DNA of 64,000 bases, from NCBI GenBank assembly GCA_052274345.1, contig DAVZGP010000002.1, positions 1 through 64,000 on the forward strand. The letters run 5' to 3'. Each line of letters starts with the position of its first letter. Positions within the stretch are counted from its first letter, which is position 1. Shown here piece by piece: positions 34,989-45,068 of this stretch. The notes beneath the pieces are model-generated. The model had not been told where the DNA came from. It did no database searches and saw only the letters and a list, made by a program, of their open reading frames with translations. The stretch comes from Clostridium_AD sp937920395 (GTDB lineage: Bacteria > Bacillota > Clostridia > Clostridiales > Clostridiaceae). Both the position numbers and the translations under genes were made by a program.

Positions 34989-35014
34989 AAAGAGTATCCA
35001 TTAAGGACACTCTT
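34989..35014 (-). terminator. Terminator of the 81-residue gene
   Basis: AAAGAGTATCC (34989-34999) pairs with GGACACTCTT (35005-35014), and the minus strand continues TTTTATTTTG. It overlaps the stop-codon region of the small gene upstream. Confidence 0.65.
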
Positions 35015-35258
35015 ACTTTATAGCTTCATTTGCTTTTTTATCTAACTGTTTACCAGTATCAATAGCTAAATTTTCTATATAATCATTTATATTAGTATTT
35101 TCAATATATGGTAATGTATAATGTTCTCTTGAACTTAGACCACTTGATTCTACTAACAAATCAAATTCATATGATATTATCATATTACTAGGTTCTGTTG
35201 AACCAGCTTGTACAGTAGGTTCTTTATTTACCATCTGATTATCTACTTCAAAGTTCAT
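35013..35258 (-). CDS. 81-residue hypothetical protein
   Basis: This soluble, mildly acidic small protein starts MNFEVDNQMVNKEPTVQAG and contains MIISYEFDLLVESSGLSSRE and YIENTNINDYIENLAIDTGK. AGAGGTGATAAT gives a good ribosome binding site, and a terminator follows. It lies between spo0A and the spoIIM region on the same strand as spo0A, but a terminator separates it from spo0A. No family or domain was recognised. Confidence 0.6.
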   Translation of the reverse strand: MNFEVDNQMVNKEPTVQAGSTEPSNMIISYEFDLLVESSGLSSREHYTLPYIENTNINDYIENLAIDTGKQLDKKANEAIK

Positions 35259-35344
35259 ATTATCACCTCTTACAACATTATATCATAATTTATTTATACT
35301 TATTCTTACTTTATAAATAAATACATTTCTTTAATATAAACAAA

Positions 35345-35390
35345 TTAAAGGACACCTCCATATCAGTTACTGATATAAGAATGCCCTTAA
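35345..35390 (-). terminator. Imperfect terminator after spo0A
   Basis: TTAAAGGACACCTCCATATC (from 35345) pairs imperfectly with its inverse ending at 35390, giving a long interrupted stem just beyond the spo0A stop codon. Confidence 0.5.
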
Positions 35391-35395
35391 TTTAT

Positions 35396-36211
35396 TTAAC
35401 TAACTCTATTTTGTAATCTTAACTTATCAGCTACCATTGCTATAAATTCACTATTAGTTGGTTTTCCTTTAGCATTATGTACAGTATAACCAAATATTTT
35501 GTTTATCGTCTCAACTTGACCACGTCCCCATGCTACTTCTATAGCATGTCTTATTGCTCTCTCCACCCTGCTAGCCGTTGTATTAAACTTTTTAGCAATA
35601 GATGGATATAATTCTTTTGTCACTGCAGATAAGAGTTCAATATCATTTACTACCATAGTAATTGCTTCTCTTAAATACATATATCCCTTAATATGGGCTG
35701 GTACTCCAATTTCATGTATTATATTTGTTATTTCAGCTTCTAAGTCCATTGGTTCATTACGGTTACTATTTCTAGCTTGAGTTGTATCAATAAAAGGAAT
35801 TGATTTTTTACTATTATCACTTGAAATTGTATTGTTAAACATCTGCCTTATTCGCTTTGTAAAAACTTCCATATCGAATGGTTTTACTACATAATAATCT
35901 GCTCCGAGTGATATAGCCCTTTGCGTTATTTTATCTTGTCCCACTGCAGATAAGACTATTATTTTAGGTATTGGATTAAGGTCCATACTACCCAATCGTT
36001 CAAGCACTCCAAGACCATCTAAATGTGGCATTATTATATCTAATACTACTAAATCAGGTTTTCTCTCTTTTATTAACTTAAGAGCCTCTATTCCATCTTT
36101 TGCAATACCTGTAACCATAATATCTCTTTGGCTTAACAAATAATCATTTAAAATATTGCAAAACTCTTTGTTATCATCTGCAATAAGAACACTAATTCTT
36201 GGTTCTTCCAT
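35396..36211 (-). CDS. spo0A: Sporulation master regulator Spo0A
   Basis: This 271-residue response regulator is phosphorylated to switch on sporulation genes. The receiver domain (5-125) has the acidic pair in LIADDNKEF, the phospho-acceptor Asp in LVVLDIIMPHLDG (about residue 56), and the conserved Lys in YVVKPFD. The C-terminal Spo0A-specific domain (about 160-271) has GVPAHIKGYMYLREAI and the recognition helix in ASRVERAIRHAIEVAWGRGQ. It follows spoIVB, the standard order. GGGGAG precedes the ATG. The Spo0E-like proteins in the accessory region would be expected to act on it. Confidence 0.97.
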   Translation of the reverse strand: MEEPRISVLIADDNKEFCNILNDYLLSQRDIMVTGIAKDGIEALKLIKERKPDLVVLDIIMPHLDGLGVLERLGSMDLNPIPKIIVLSAVGQDKITQRAISLGADYYVVKPFDMEVFTKRIRQMFNNTISSDNSKKSIPFIDTTQARNSNRNEPMDLEAEITNIIHEIGVPAHIKGYMYLREAITMVVNDIELLSAVTKELYPSIAKKFNTTASRVERAIRHAIEVAWGRGQVETINKIFGYTVHNAKGKPTNSEFIAMVADKLRLQNRVS

Positions 36212-36406
36212 ATTCTAACTCCCCTTTATAAATGAATTCCCATATCTTGATAAATATTAATTTTACAAAAGAATTACAATTCCTTCATGTATTCAAAATA
36301 TTACAAGCAAATGATAATTTATCATAATTTTGTAATGTATAGGATAACATCTGCTATCCTATATCCTATTATGTCCATTTTACCTCTTTTTTTTAGATAA
36401 TGCTAG

Positions 36407-37630
36407 TTATTTTGATAAAATGCCTGCATCTTTCAGCATCCATTCGATATATATACCATATCCAACATCAGGTTTATTAATTAAAACATGGGTTACTGCT
36501 CCAACTATTTTATTGTTTTGAATTATTGGACTACCACTCATACCTTGCACTATACCTCCTGTTTTTTCTAAAAGTCTAGGATCTGTAATTTTAATTATCA
36601 TACTTTTTGAACCAGCTTTATCTTGTGGTAATAGTTTTTGAATCTTTATTTTAAATAATTCCGGCTCATTGCCATTTACAGTAGTTAAAATCTGTGCATC
36701 TCCTTCTTCAATCTCATCTCTAAGACCTACTTTCATAGGTTTGTTAAATTTATTATTTATAAGGCTTTTAGTTCCATTTCCAAATATGCCACATTCTGTA
36801 TTATTAATTAATTGACCTTTTATTTTGTTTTCATCTATAAAAATACCTCTCAATTCTCCTGGAGTTCCTCTAGTTCCCTTTTTTATAGATACTATATTAG
36901 AAGATATTATCACACCATTATTAACGCTTAATATTGTTCCAGTATCAGAATCCGTAATTGGATGACCTAAAGCTGCAAATTTATTGTTTTTGCTATCATA
37001 AAATGTTAAGGTACCAACACCTGCAGTAGAATCACGTACCCACAAGCCAATTTTTTGTTTACCATCTGCTGAATCTGTTGTGGGCTTAACCTTTATATCA
37101 AAAAATTTTGTATTATTTCTACGTTGTATTTTAAGCGTAAGTTCTGTGTTTTTCCCTTTATTTATAAACCTACTTACATCTTCAGCATGATTTATAACAA
37201 TATTATTTATTTTTATTATACTATCTCCAATTTCTACACCTGCAGTTGCAGCAGGGCTCTGAATTTTACCATTAACACCATCAATATCAGATAAAGCTAC
37301 TACTAAAACGCCCTTAGTGTTTAGTTTAACTCCAATTGGTTGACCTCCTGGATAAACCATTATATTCTGATTATTTTTAAAAAAAGTTGGATTTATTTTT
37401 AATAAGTCATTTGTATCAATTTTTAATTTTTTCTCTTCTCTAATTATATAATTATTAGATAGAGCATTATTTGTATTTGCTTTTAAGTTTATAATGTTTT
37501 TAGAATATGATATTGAACTTGGTTTGTCAAAAATAGAAACAGCTATACTTTTGTTTTTAAAACAGACACCTAAAGCTATTATTAGTATTGATGTCATAAG
37601 TAAACAAAATATATTCAATCTTTTTTTCAT
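36407..37630 (-). CDS. spoIVB: SpoIVB serine peptidase
   Basis: This 407-residue signalling protease is secreted by the forespore and triggers pro-sigma-K processing in the mother cell. Residues 5-27 are the membrane/signal segment. A PDZ domain at about 110-185 includes SPAATAGVEIGDSIIKINN. The peptidase S55 domain follows, with the catalytic His in AALGHPITDSDTG and Ser in VQGMSGSPIIQNNKIVGAVTH. GGAGG precedes the ATG. CATAATA on the minus strand (37695-37689) could be a forespore sigma-G/F -10 element, although no clear -35 was seen. It lies directly upstream of spo0A. Confidence 0.95.
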   Translation of the reverse strand: MKKRLNIFCLLMTSILIIALGVCFKNKSIAVSIFDKPSSISYSKNIINLKANTNNALSNNYIIREEKKLKIDTNDLLKINPTFFKNNQNIMVYPGGQPIGVKLNTKGVLVVALSDIDGVNGKIQSPAATAGVEIGDSIIKINNIVINHAEDVSRFINKGKNTELTLKIQRRNNTKFFDIKVKPTTDSADGKQKIGLWVRDSTAGVGTLTFYDSKNNKFAALGHPITDSDTGTILSVNNGVIISSNIVSIKKGTRGTPGELRGIFIDENKIKGQLINNTECGIFGNGTKSLINNKFNKPMKVGLRDEIEEGDAQILTTVNGNEPELFKIKIQKLLPQDKAGSKSMIIKITDPRLLEKTGGIVQGMSGSPIIQNNKIVGAVTHVLINKPDVGYGIYIEWMLKDAGILSK

Positions 37631-37910
37631 AAGCTTTACCTCCTTCTTCTCTTATAAATATAAATTTAAGTTACCCTCCAAATCTCCATATTATGCTATA
37701 ATATTAATTCAAAAATAGTCAAAGACATATATTCTAAACTAAATTATCATGAATTTAAAAATTTCTTCTATATTGCAATTATTATATAATTAATGCAATA
37801 CTATCCTTATTTGAATTTAATTAAAATATTTTATATATTTAAACCTCTATAAAATATTTATAAATCAATAAAGTAATAGGCTTATAATTATTCTGACTTT
37901 AAAAGCAAAA
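37631..37910. other. Gap between recN terminator and spoIVB
   Basis: The gap contains the candidate spoIVB -10 element (37689-37695) and otherwise AT-rich sequence without a gene. Confidence 0.35.
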
Positions 37911-37940
37911 AAAATAAAGTCATATATATGACTTTATTTT
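37911..37940 (-). terminator. Terminator after recN
   Basis: A perfect palindrome with AAAATAAAGTCA and TGACTTTATTTT arms around a TATATA centre, with A/T runs on both sides. It closes the long operon ending in recN. Confidence 0.75.
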
Positions 37941-37985
37941 CTCCTTTATATAAATTTTTATTACTAGATTCTTATAAAATCAAAA

Positions 37986-39674
37986 CTATTTTTTCTTTCG
38001 ATTATTAGCCAATATGATCATTTCCTTAGAATTTTCTAAAGTTAATTTAGTGACCTCTGTGCCACCAATCATTCTAGCTATTTCTTGTTGTTTTTCTTTA
38101 TCATTCATTCGTATAATATTAGTATATGTTTTATCATTTATAACATTTTTAGATATCAAATAATTTATATCAGCCATACTAGCTATTTGTGGCAAGTGAG
38201 TCACACAAAAAATCTGATGTTTTAATGATATTAGATACATTTTTTCTGCGACACATTGCGCAATTCTTCCACTAATTCCAGTATCTATTTCATCAAATAT
38301 AACAGTTGGTATTTCATCTTTATCCACAAATACAGTTTTAAGTGCAAGCATGATACGGGATAATTCTCCTCCAGACACTATTTCTTCTAAAGGATTTAAT
38401 GGCTCACCAGGATTAGTAGCTATGCAAAATTGAACTTTATCACAACCATTTTTATAAAATTCATCTGTAAGTTTCACTTCTATGAAAAACTTACTTTTTT
38501 CAAGTCCAATATAATTAAGTTCATCTTTTATTTTATCTTGAAGTTTTTTTGCTGTAGAGCATCTGATTTCATGTATTTCATTCCCTATAATTTTCATTTG
38601 TCCCTCAAGAGCTATTTTTTCTTTTTTAATAGTAATAATTATTTCACCACTATTAATTAATTCTTCATACTCAAATTCAATTTTATCTCTATATTGGTAA
38701 ATTTCTTTTATAGTTGGTGCATACTTCTTCTTACAATTATTAATTTGACTTATTCTACTATTCATATATTCCAATTCTTTTTCATCATAATAAATTGTTT
38801 CTTTTAAATCTCTAAGTTCTGTGATATTTTCTTCTATATTAAAATAACTTTCTTCAATAGAATCTGTAACTACTTTTATTTTATCCATATGTTTTTCAAT
38901 AGTGCGAAGTTCTTTTATCGCCATAGCTAAATTATACAATACCGAGGTATTTCCCTCATCACTTGTATATAACAATTGATAGCTTTTAGATAAATGTTTC
39001 TCTAAATTTTCCGAATTACTAACTATTGCATATTTTTCCAAAAGTTCTTCATCCTCGCCGATTTTGAGGTTTGCATTTTTAATTTCTTCTAACTGATAAT
39101 TTAAAAAATCAATTCTCTTATCTCTTTCCCCTTCATTGCCTTCAAGTTTAAGAATTCTATTTTTTATATTTATCATTCTTATATATTTATCATTATATTC
39201 ATTTATAGCAGCCCTAAGTCTATCATTACCAAAAGAATCTACATAAAATATATGATTAGCCTTATCTAATAGGTTATGATTATCATGTTGCCCATGGATA
39301 TCTAATAGATTCTTACTAATGTATTTAACTTTCGATAGTAACAATGATTTACCATTAACTTTAGCAATACTTTTTCCAGATTGAAAAGTTTCACGACTTA
39401 TGAATACTGTATCCTCATAATCAATCTCCATCTCCTCTAAAACATCTTTATTATTTTGAGTATCGATGGTGAAAATGGCCTCTACATAAGTTTTATTTTC
39501 CCCTGTTCTAATTAAGTTCTTATTAAATTTACCACCTAACACATAATTTATAGCATCAATTAAAATTGATTTTCCTGCTCCTGTTTCACCTGAAAGAACA
39601 TTAAAACCTCTTTCAAAATTAATACTTAATTTTTCAATTAGGGCAAAATTCATAATATTTAATTGTAGGAGCAT
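37986..39674 (-). CDS. recN: DNA repair protein RecN
   Basis: This 562-residue SMC-like ATPase acts early in double-strand break repair. The Walker A is in GETGAGKSILIDAINYVLGG (about residues 30-49). Two coiled-coil arms lie at about 150-370, with many Lys/Glu repeats. The C-terminal ABC signature is EIVSGGELSRIMLALKT, and Walker B is VIFDEIDTGISGRIAQ. The start MLLQLNIMNFALIE has a GGAGG site upstream. It follows argR by 11 bases in the nadK-argR-recN order usual in Clostridium. The length is normal. Confidence 0.95.
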   Translation of the reverse strand: MLLQLNIMNFALIEKLSINFERGFNVLSGETGAGKSILIDAINYVLGGKFNKNLIRTGENKTYVEAIFTIDTQNNKDVLEEMEIDYEDTVFISRETFQSGKSIAKVNGKSLLLSKVKYISKNLLDIHGQHDNHNLLDKANHIFYVDSFGNDRLRAAINEYNDKYIRMINIKNRILKLEGNEGERDKRIDFLNYQLEEIKNANLKIGEDEELLEKYAIVSNSENLEKHLSKSYQLLYTSDEGNTSVLYNLAMAIKELRTIEKHMDKIKVVTDSIEESYFNIEENITELRDLKETIYYDEKELEYMNSRISQINNCKKKYAPTIKEIYQYRDKIEFEYEELINSGEIIITIKKEKIALEGQMKIIGNEIHEIRCSTAKKLQDKIKDELNYIGLEKSKFFIEVKLTDEFYKNGCDKVQFCIATNPGEPLNPLEEIVSGGELSRIMLALKTVFVDKDEIPTVIFDEIDTGISGRIAQCVAEKMYLISLKHQIFCVTHLPQIASMADINYLISKNVINDKTYTNIIRMNDKEKQQEIARMIGGTEVTKLTLENSKEMIILANNRKKK

Positions 39675-39685
39675 ACTAATTCCTC

Positions 39686-40138
39686 CTATTCACTAATCAT
39701 TTTTTTAACCTTTTGAATTATTTCTTTCGCATCTTCTTCTCTTCTAACTAAAATAAAAACAGTGTTATCCCCAGCAACAGTTCCTACAATACCATTAAGC
39801 TTCAAAGAATCTAATGCTTCAGCTGCTGCGGCTCCAGCTCCAGATATAGTTTTAAGTACTATAAATTTGTCTACATGATCAACGTACAAAACGGTTTGAG
39901 AAAAAATATTAACCAATTTATTAGATAAAAAGCTATCACCCGGCGAGCTAGTCGAATATATGTGAGTTCCATACGCATTCATAACCTTAATTAATTTTAG
40001 TTCTTTTATATCTCTAGAAACAGTTGCTTGAGTAATATCAAACCCACTATTTTTTAATTCTTGTGCTAACTGTTCTTGAGTTTCAATTTCTTTAGACTGA
40101 ATGATCTCAATTATTTTTGCATGACGCGATATCTTCAT
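39686..40138 (-). CDS. argR: Arginine repressor
   Basis: This 150-residue transcription regulator binds ARG boxes when arginine is bound. The N-terminal winged helix is in SRHAKIIEIIQSKEIETQEQ through ITQATVSRDIKELKLIK. The C-terminal arginine-binding hexamer domain has GAGAAAAEALDSLKLNGIVGTVAGDNT. The ATG at 40138 is chosen because GGGAG lies just upstream; a GTG 15 bases earlier lacks one. Its start overlaps the end of nadK by 32 bases, indicating tight coupling in the operon. Confidence 0.94.
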   Translation of the reverse strand: MKISRHAKIIEIIQSKEIETQEQLAQELKNSGFDITQATVSRDIKELKLIKVMNAYGTHIYSTSSPGDSFLSNKLVNIFSQTVLYVDHVDKFIVLKTISGAGAAAAEALDSLKLNGIVGTVAGDNTVFILVRREEDAKEIIQKVKKMISE

Positions 40139-40988
40139 CTTTTTCTCCCTCACAATCTGTTGTTCTAGAAATTATTTTTTTCCTCAGAATACCAAAATAA
40201 TTATAATCATTAAATTTAACTAATCTACATTTTTGCTGTGAAACACTTACTAGTATTTCCTCATAACTATTTAGTTTTATTGCTCTTTGACCATCTAAAG
40301 TCAAAAATATACTTTCATGTTCACATTTTATATTTACAGATATTTTGCTTTTACTATCAAGCACTATAGTTCTCATTGATAACGATAATGGGCAAATAGG
40401 TGTTACCTCTATAACATCTAGGTTAGGATATATTATAGGGCCTCCTGCTGATAAAGAATATGCTGTAGATCCTGTTGGGGTAGCTATTATAAGTCCATCA
40501 CCTGTAAAATCGATGTAAAACTTATTATCTATATGAAGTTCATATTTAACAACTCTTGCAAGTGTTCCCTTTGATACAACTATATCATTAAGTGCCGTGT
40601 ATTTTTCAAGTTCATGCCTATTTGGCAAAGTGCAATTAAGCATCATTCTATCTTCTACATAATAATCATCTTCAATAACTCTTTTTATAGCAGTTTCAAA
40701 TTCTAGTAGTTCCACACTGGATAGAAATCCTAAGTTTCCTATGTTCACTCCTAGTATTGGAATATTTGAATTATTTAAATTTCGAGATGTTCTTAAGATA
40801 GTACCATCTCCACCTAAAGCTACAATAATATCCAAATAATTATATTTAATATTTTCAAGCCCAATGGAATCTTTAAAAACAAATATATTAATATCATCAA
40901 TATATTGACTAATAATATTTTTTACATATTTACCGATTTTTCCATCCTTATCTTTAGTAGTATTTATATTAATGCCAATGTTTTTCAT
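40107..40988 (-). CDS. nadK: NAD kinase
   Basis: This 293-residue enzyme phosphorylates NAD to NADP. The nucleotide motif is VALGGDGTILRTSR (about residues 58-71). The NAD site is in FTGDGLIIATPTGSTAYSLSAGGPI, and the C-terminal beta region follows (SIFLTLDGQRAIKLNSYEEI). AAGGAGG precedes the ATG. The extreme C-terminus (DCEGEKDEDIASCKNN) overlaps argR and is a little longer than needed. It is part of the tlyA-nadK-argR-recN block. Confidence 0.94.
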   Translation of the reverse strand: MKNIGININTTKDKDGKIGKYVKNIISQYIDDINIFVFKDSIGLENIKYNYLDIIVALGGDGTILRTSRNLNNSNIPILGVNIGNLGFLSSVELLEFETAIKRVIEDDYYVEDRMMLNCTLPNRHELEKYTALNDIVVSKGTLARVVKYELHIDNKFYIDFTGDGLIIATPTGSTAYSLSAGGPIIYPNLDVIEVTPICPLSLSMRTIVLDSKSKISVNIKCEHESIFLTLDGQRAIKLNSYEEILVSVSQQKCRLVKFNDYNYFGILRKKIISRTTDCEGEKDEDIASCKNN

Positions 40989-41030
40989 ATTTCCTCCTTG
41001 CCATGTTCTTTAACACAAATAAACTATTTA

Positions 41031-41858
41031 TTATTCCCCTTTGACATTATTTAAACTTCTATGAGCCTTCGAAACTAATAATGCTACATTATCTTCAACA
41101 TAATCAATATAGTCACCTTTTGATTTAGTAAAATAAATCAAATATTCAATATTTCCATTAGGCCCTTTTATTGATGAATAATCAACATTAATAACCTTTA
41201 CATTAAGGTTTTTCAATAGTTTTAGTACTCCAACTATTACATCGATATGGTCACTAGCTTTTTTGACCACGCCTTTTTTATTTACTATACCTATACCTAC
41301 TTCAAATTGTGGCTTTAATAATGCCACAACACTACCATCATTTTTTAATAGATTCAATAAATTGGGAATAACTTTTTCAAGCGATATAAATGACACATCA
41401 ACACTTGCAAAATCTGCAAGTTCACAAATACTGTCTTCATTTAAATACCTAATGTTTGTTTTCTCCATAGAAATTACTCGAGTGTCAAGTCTCAATTTAT
41501 CATCTAACTGATTTGTTCCAACATCTATTGAGTATACCCTGCATGCTCCATGTTGGAGCATGCAGTCTGTAAATCCTCCTGTAGATGCACCAATGTCTAG
41601 ACAGACTTTGTCCTTAAGATCAATCTTAAAGGTATCTATAGCCTTTTGAAGTTTAAGCCCCCCCCTACTAACATAAGGGATGTCTTTTCCAATAAACTCA
41701 ATACTAGATGTAACATCAATTTTTTTTCCGCATTTAGTAGTAACAATACCATCGACAAATATATTTCCAGCAATAATATTTTCTTTTGCTCTTTCTCTTG
41801 AAAATAAAATACCTCTTTCAACCACAATAACATCTAATCTCTCTTTATTTTCTATCAT
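41031..41858 (-). CDS. tlyA: TlyA-family rRNA methyltransferase
   Basis: This 275-residue protein has an N-terminal S4 RNA-binding domain (RLDVIVVERGILFSRERAKE) and a FtsJ-like methyltransferase domain. The SAM site is VCLDIGASTGGFTDCMLQHG (about residues 87-106), and ADFASVDVSFISLEKVIPNL and ALLKPQFEVG follow. Family members 2'-O-methylate ribosomal RNA; the older name hemolysin A is historical. AAGGAG precedes the ATG. It lies between dxs and nadK on the same strand, the usual Clostridium order. Confidence 0.92.
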   Translation of the reverse strand: MIENKERLDVIVVERGILFSRERAKENIIAGNIFVDGIVTTKCGKKIDVTSSIEFIGKDIPYVSRGGLKLQKAIDTFKIDLKDKVCLDIGASTGGFTDCMLQHGACRVYSIDVGTNQLDDKLRLDTRVISMEKTNIRYLNEDSICELADFASVDVSFISLEKVIPNLLNLLKNDGSVVALLKPQFEVGIGIVNKKGVVKKASDHIDVIVGVLKLLKNLNVKVINVDYSSIKGPNGNIEYLIYFTKSKGDYIDYVEDNVALLVSKAHRSLNNVKGE

Positions 41859-41891
41859 AAAAAAACTCCTTAAACCCCAATAAAATCATTA

Positions 41892-43754
41892 CTAGACTAA
41901 TTTTAAAATACTATCAAAAATTCCATCTACATCTAGTTTATATAACTTATACAATATATCAACTGATCCGTGAGGAATAAATTCATCATTAAATCCTAAA
42001 TTAATTACCTTTACCTTCTTGTTCAATAAATTCACATATTCTAATACCAAAGAACCTAGACCACCATGAACTATATTATCCTCTATAGTAACTAAAGAGT
42101 AATTTTCATCTACAAGTTTTGATATTAACATTTTATCAATAGGCTTGATAAAACATGCATTAACCACAGTAGCTTCTATTCCCATATTTAATAATTTTTC
42201 TCTAACTAAAATCGCATTTTGAACCATTTTACCTGTAGCTATAAATGCTATTTTACCACCCTCAAACAGAGTCTCCCATTTTCCCCTCTTAAAGTCAATA
42301 ATAGGAGACATTTTAACATTACAATTATCTCCACCTCTAGGGTACCTTATAGCAATTGGATAATCTTGTTTAACTGCAAATGTAAGCATTTTCTTAAGTT
42401 CTCCTATACATTTAGGCGCCATAATTGTCATATTGGGAATATGAGATAAATATGATAAGTCAAATATCCCTTGATGTGTTTCTCCATCCTGTCCAACAAT
42501 ACCTGCCCTATCAATTGCGAAAATAACAGGTAATTTCTGAATACATACATCATGTAAAATTTGATCATATGCTCGCTGTAGAAATGTAGAATACACTGCA
42601 AAAATTGGTTTAAGTCCTTGTGATGCCATTCCTGCAGCCATAGTAACCGCATGTTGCTCAGCAATACCCACATCAAAAAACCTATTCTTAAACTCTTTTG
42701 AGAACGCTTCTAGTCCTGTGCCCTCAGGCATTGCCGCTGTTATTGCTACTATATCTTTGTTCTCCTTTGCAAGAGTTACCATCTGCTCACCAAATGCACC
42801 AGAATAACTTTCCTTGTGACCACTACATAACTCTCCATTTGCTGGATTAAATGGTCCCATACTATGATATTTATTGGGCTGTTCTTCAGCAAATTTATAA
42901 CCCTTGCCTTTTTTAGTTATTACATGAATAATCACAGGTCCATCTATTTTTTTTGCAAGTTTCAAAACCTTACTCACTTCTTTAATATCATGTCCATCTA
43001 TAGGTCCAAAATAAGTTATACCCATATTCTCAAATAACATTCCAGGAACTACTACCTGCTTAATTCCATTCTTAAGCTTTTGAATCGAATTAACCATTCC
43101 ATCACCTACACTAGGTATTTTCCTAAGTGTAGAATTTATTTCTTTTTTAATTCTATTATAAGTTGGGTCAATCCTAAACTGACTTAGATACTTAGATATA
43201 CCACCCACATTTTTAGAAATAGACATTTGATTATCATTTAACACAATAATCATCTTAGTTTTCCTAAATCCTACATCATTTAATGCCTCGAAAGACATAC
43301 CACCAGTAAGTGCACCATCGCCTATTACTGAAATAACATTATAGTCTCCCTTTTGTAAATCGCGAGCCCTAGCAATGCCAAGCCCTGCCGAAATAGAAGT
43401 ACTGCTATGTCCAGAATCAAAAATATCATATTTACTTTCTTCTCTTTTCGGAAAACCACTTAATCCACCATAATTTCTAAGTAGATCAAATTTATCTTTT
43501 CTTCCCGTAAGAATTTTATGTACATAAGATTGGTGACCTACATCCCATATTAATTTATCTGTATCAAAATCAAAAACATTATATAAGCTTAATGTTAATT
43601 CCACTACGCCCAAATTAGAAGCTAGATGTCCTCCAGTTTTTGATACTTTTTCAATTAAAAAATGTCGAATTTCTTTTGCAAAGTCATTCAACTCTTGTAT
43701 CGTCATTTTTTTTATTTCATTTATATCATTAAAATTTTCTAGTATTTTACTCAT
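41892..43754 (-). CDS. dxs: 1-deoxy-D-xylulose-5-phosphate synthase
   Basis: This 620-residue enzyme condenses pyruvate and glyceraldehyde 3-phosphate, the first step of the MEP isoprenoid pathway. The thiamine diphosphate site is in VIGDGALTGGMSFEALNDVG and then LNDNQMSIS. GHQSYVHKILTGR and FDSGHSSTSISAGLGIA are typical. The transketolase central domain holds DVGIAEQHAVTMAAGMA, and the C-terminal domain follows. The length is normal. AGAGGAT precedes the ATG. Together with ispA just upstream, it supplies isoprenoid precursors for undecaprenyl phosphate. Confidence 0.96.
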   Translation of the reverse strand: MSKILENFNDINEIKKMTIQELNDFAKEIRHFLIEKVSKTGGHLASNLGVVELTLSLYNVFDFDTDKLIWDVGHQSYVHKILTGRKDKFDLLRNYGGLSGFPKREESKYDIFDSGHSSTSISAGLGIARARDLQKGDYNVISVIGDGALTGGMSFEALNDVGFRKTKMIIVLNDNQMSISKNVGGISKYLSQFRIDPTYNRIKKEINSTLRKIPSVGDGMVNSIQKLKNGIKQVVVPGMLFENMGITYFGPIDGHDIKEVSKVLKLAKKIDGPVIIHVITKKGKGYKFAEEQPNKYHSMGPFNPANGELCSGHKESYSGAFGEQMVTLAKENKDIVAITAAMPEGTGLEAFSKEFKNRFFDVGIAEQHAVTMAAGMASQGLKPIFAVYSTFLQRAYDQILHDVCIQKLPVIFAIDRAGIVGQDGETHQGIFDLSYLSHIPNMTIMAPKCIGELKKMLTFAVKQDYPIAIRYPRGGDNCNVKMSPIIDFKRGKWETLFEGGKIAFIATGKMVQNAILVREKLLNMGIEATVVNACFIKPIDKMLISKLVDENYSLVTIEDNIVHGGLGSLVLEYVNLLNKKVKVINLGFNDEFIPHGSVDILYKLYKLDVDGIFDSILKLV

Positions 43755-43919
43755 ATATCTATCCTCTTTTATAAAATATATTATTTAACCCACATTTATG
43801 GAAATATTATATCATATAATATTATTTAATTCAAAAGCTATTTCGACTTTAATTTCCAATTACTTACATTTATGAAATACTTATAATTAAAAACCAGTTT
43901 AAAATAATAGTTTTTATTT

Positions 43920-44789
43920 TTAATATTCCCTTTTCAATAAAAATTCTGTAATTTCTTCTAAGTTCTCGGTATTTACCTTAACTTGTTTTAATAATTTTAA
44001 ACACTCCTGAGTCAAATTATTACACTTTTGCATGCATTTTTCTAGACCATACATTGTTATAAATGTGGTTTTATTATTAGATTCATCACTTTTTATGTTT
44101 TTTCCCAAAATAGAAACATCACCAATTACATCTAATATATCATCCTTTATTTGAAATGCTAGCCCTAATTTATCTCCATACTCTTTTAAATAACTTAAAT
44201 CGCCCTGATCAGCATTTCCAAGTGTTGCTCCACATACCACAGCAGCTTTTATTAATTCTCCTGTTTTATTTTTATGCATATACAATAATTCTTCTTCTGA
44301 TATTGTGATGCCCTCGCTTAAGATATCAGAAATTTGCCCAGCTATCATCCCCTGCGCGCCAGAAGCTTTTGCTATAAGATTACTTGCTTTAATTGTATTT
44401 AAACTTCCATCTAAACATTGATCTAGCATTATTATCATAGCCTCATTTAATAATCCATCACCCGCTAGTACTGCAACTGCTTCTCCATAGATTTTATGAT
44501 TTGTAGGTTTACCACGACGTAAATCATCATTGTCCATACAAGGCAAGTCATCATGAATAAGTGAGTATGTATGAATCATTTCAAGAGCTGCAGCAAATGG
44601 TAGTATTTTCTTATAGTCATTTTTATACATGCCATAAGTAAGAAGCATTAGAATTGGTCTAACTCTTTTTCCTCCTACTTTTAAACTATAAATCATTGCC
44701 TCAAAGTTTTTACTACTATCTTCAGGCTTATCTTTAAAATAATCATCTATCCATTTTTCCACAGACTCTTTTATCAATTGCATATTCAT
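43920..44789 (-). CDS. ispA: Farnesyl/geranyl diphosphate synthase (polyprenyl synthetase)
   Basis: This 289-residue prenyltransferase elongates isopentenyl diphosphate chains, normally to farnesyl diphosphate. The first aspartate-rich motif is in IHDDLPCMDNDDLRRGKPTN and the second in FQIKDDILDVIGD. SKNFEAMIYSLKVGGKRVRP is the classic N-terminal segment. The ATG at 44789 is chosen because AGAAGGAA lies upstream; the longer form starts inside that site. It sits between xseB and dxs, as in many Firmicutes. Confidence 0.92.
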   Translation of the reverse strand: MNMQLIKESVEKWIDDYFKDKPEDSSKNFEAMIYSLKVGGKRVRPILMLLTYGMYKNDYKKILPFAAALEMIHTYSLIHDDLPCMDNDDLRRGKPTNHKIYGEAVAVLAGDGLLNEAMIIMLDQCLDGSLNTIKASNLIAKASGAQGMIAGQISDILSEGITISEEELLYMHKNKTGELIKAAVVCGATLGNADQGDLSYLKEYGDKLGLAFQIKDDILDVIGDVSILGKNIKSDESNNKTTFITMYGLEKCMQKCNNLTQECLKLLKQVKVNTENLEEITEFLLKREY

Positions 44790-44834
44790 TTTATTCCTTC
44801 TTTCCATTATAGTTTCTAAAACACATTAGAATAC

Positions 44835-45068
44835 TTAACTCTTAATCTCTTCTACATTAGCAATAAAATCTTTTTCACCCTCCGCTGTTAATATTTTTAT
44901 TTTACCTTCTGTGTCATTAAGAATTTTATACAAATCGTTGCATATCTTAATACCTTCCTCATAATTTACCATTGTCCCTTCAAGTGTTACTTCATTTCCA
45001 TCCATCACTTCTACAATTTTTTCAAGCCTTTCCATCATAGTTTCATAAGATTCTTTTTTCTTTGCCAT
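44835..45068 (-). CDS. xseB: Exodeoxyribonuclease VII small subunit
   Basis: This 77-residue helical subunit of exonuclease VII supports single-strand DNA degradation. The sequence SYETMMERLEKIVEVMDGNE followed by VTLEGTMVNYEEGIKICNDL is typical of the family. It shares one base with the xseA stop (TAATG), so translation is coupled. GGAGGAG lies in the end of xseA. The length is normal. Confidence 0.93.
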   Translation of the reverse strand: MAKKKESYETMMERLEKIVEVMDGNEVTLEGTMVNYEEGIKICNDLYKILNDTEGKIKILTAEGEKDFIANVEEIKS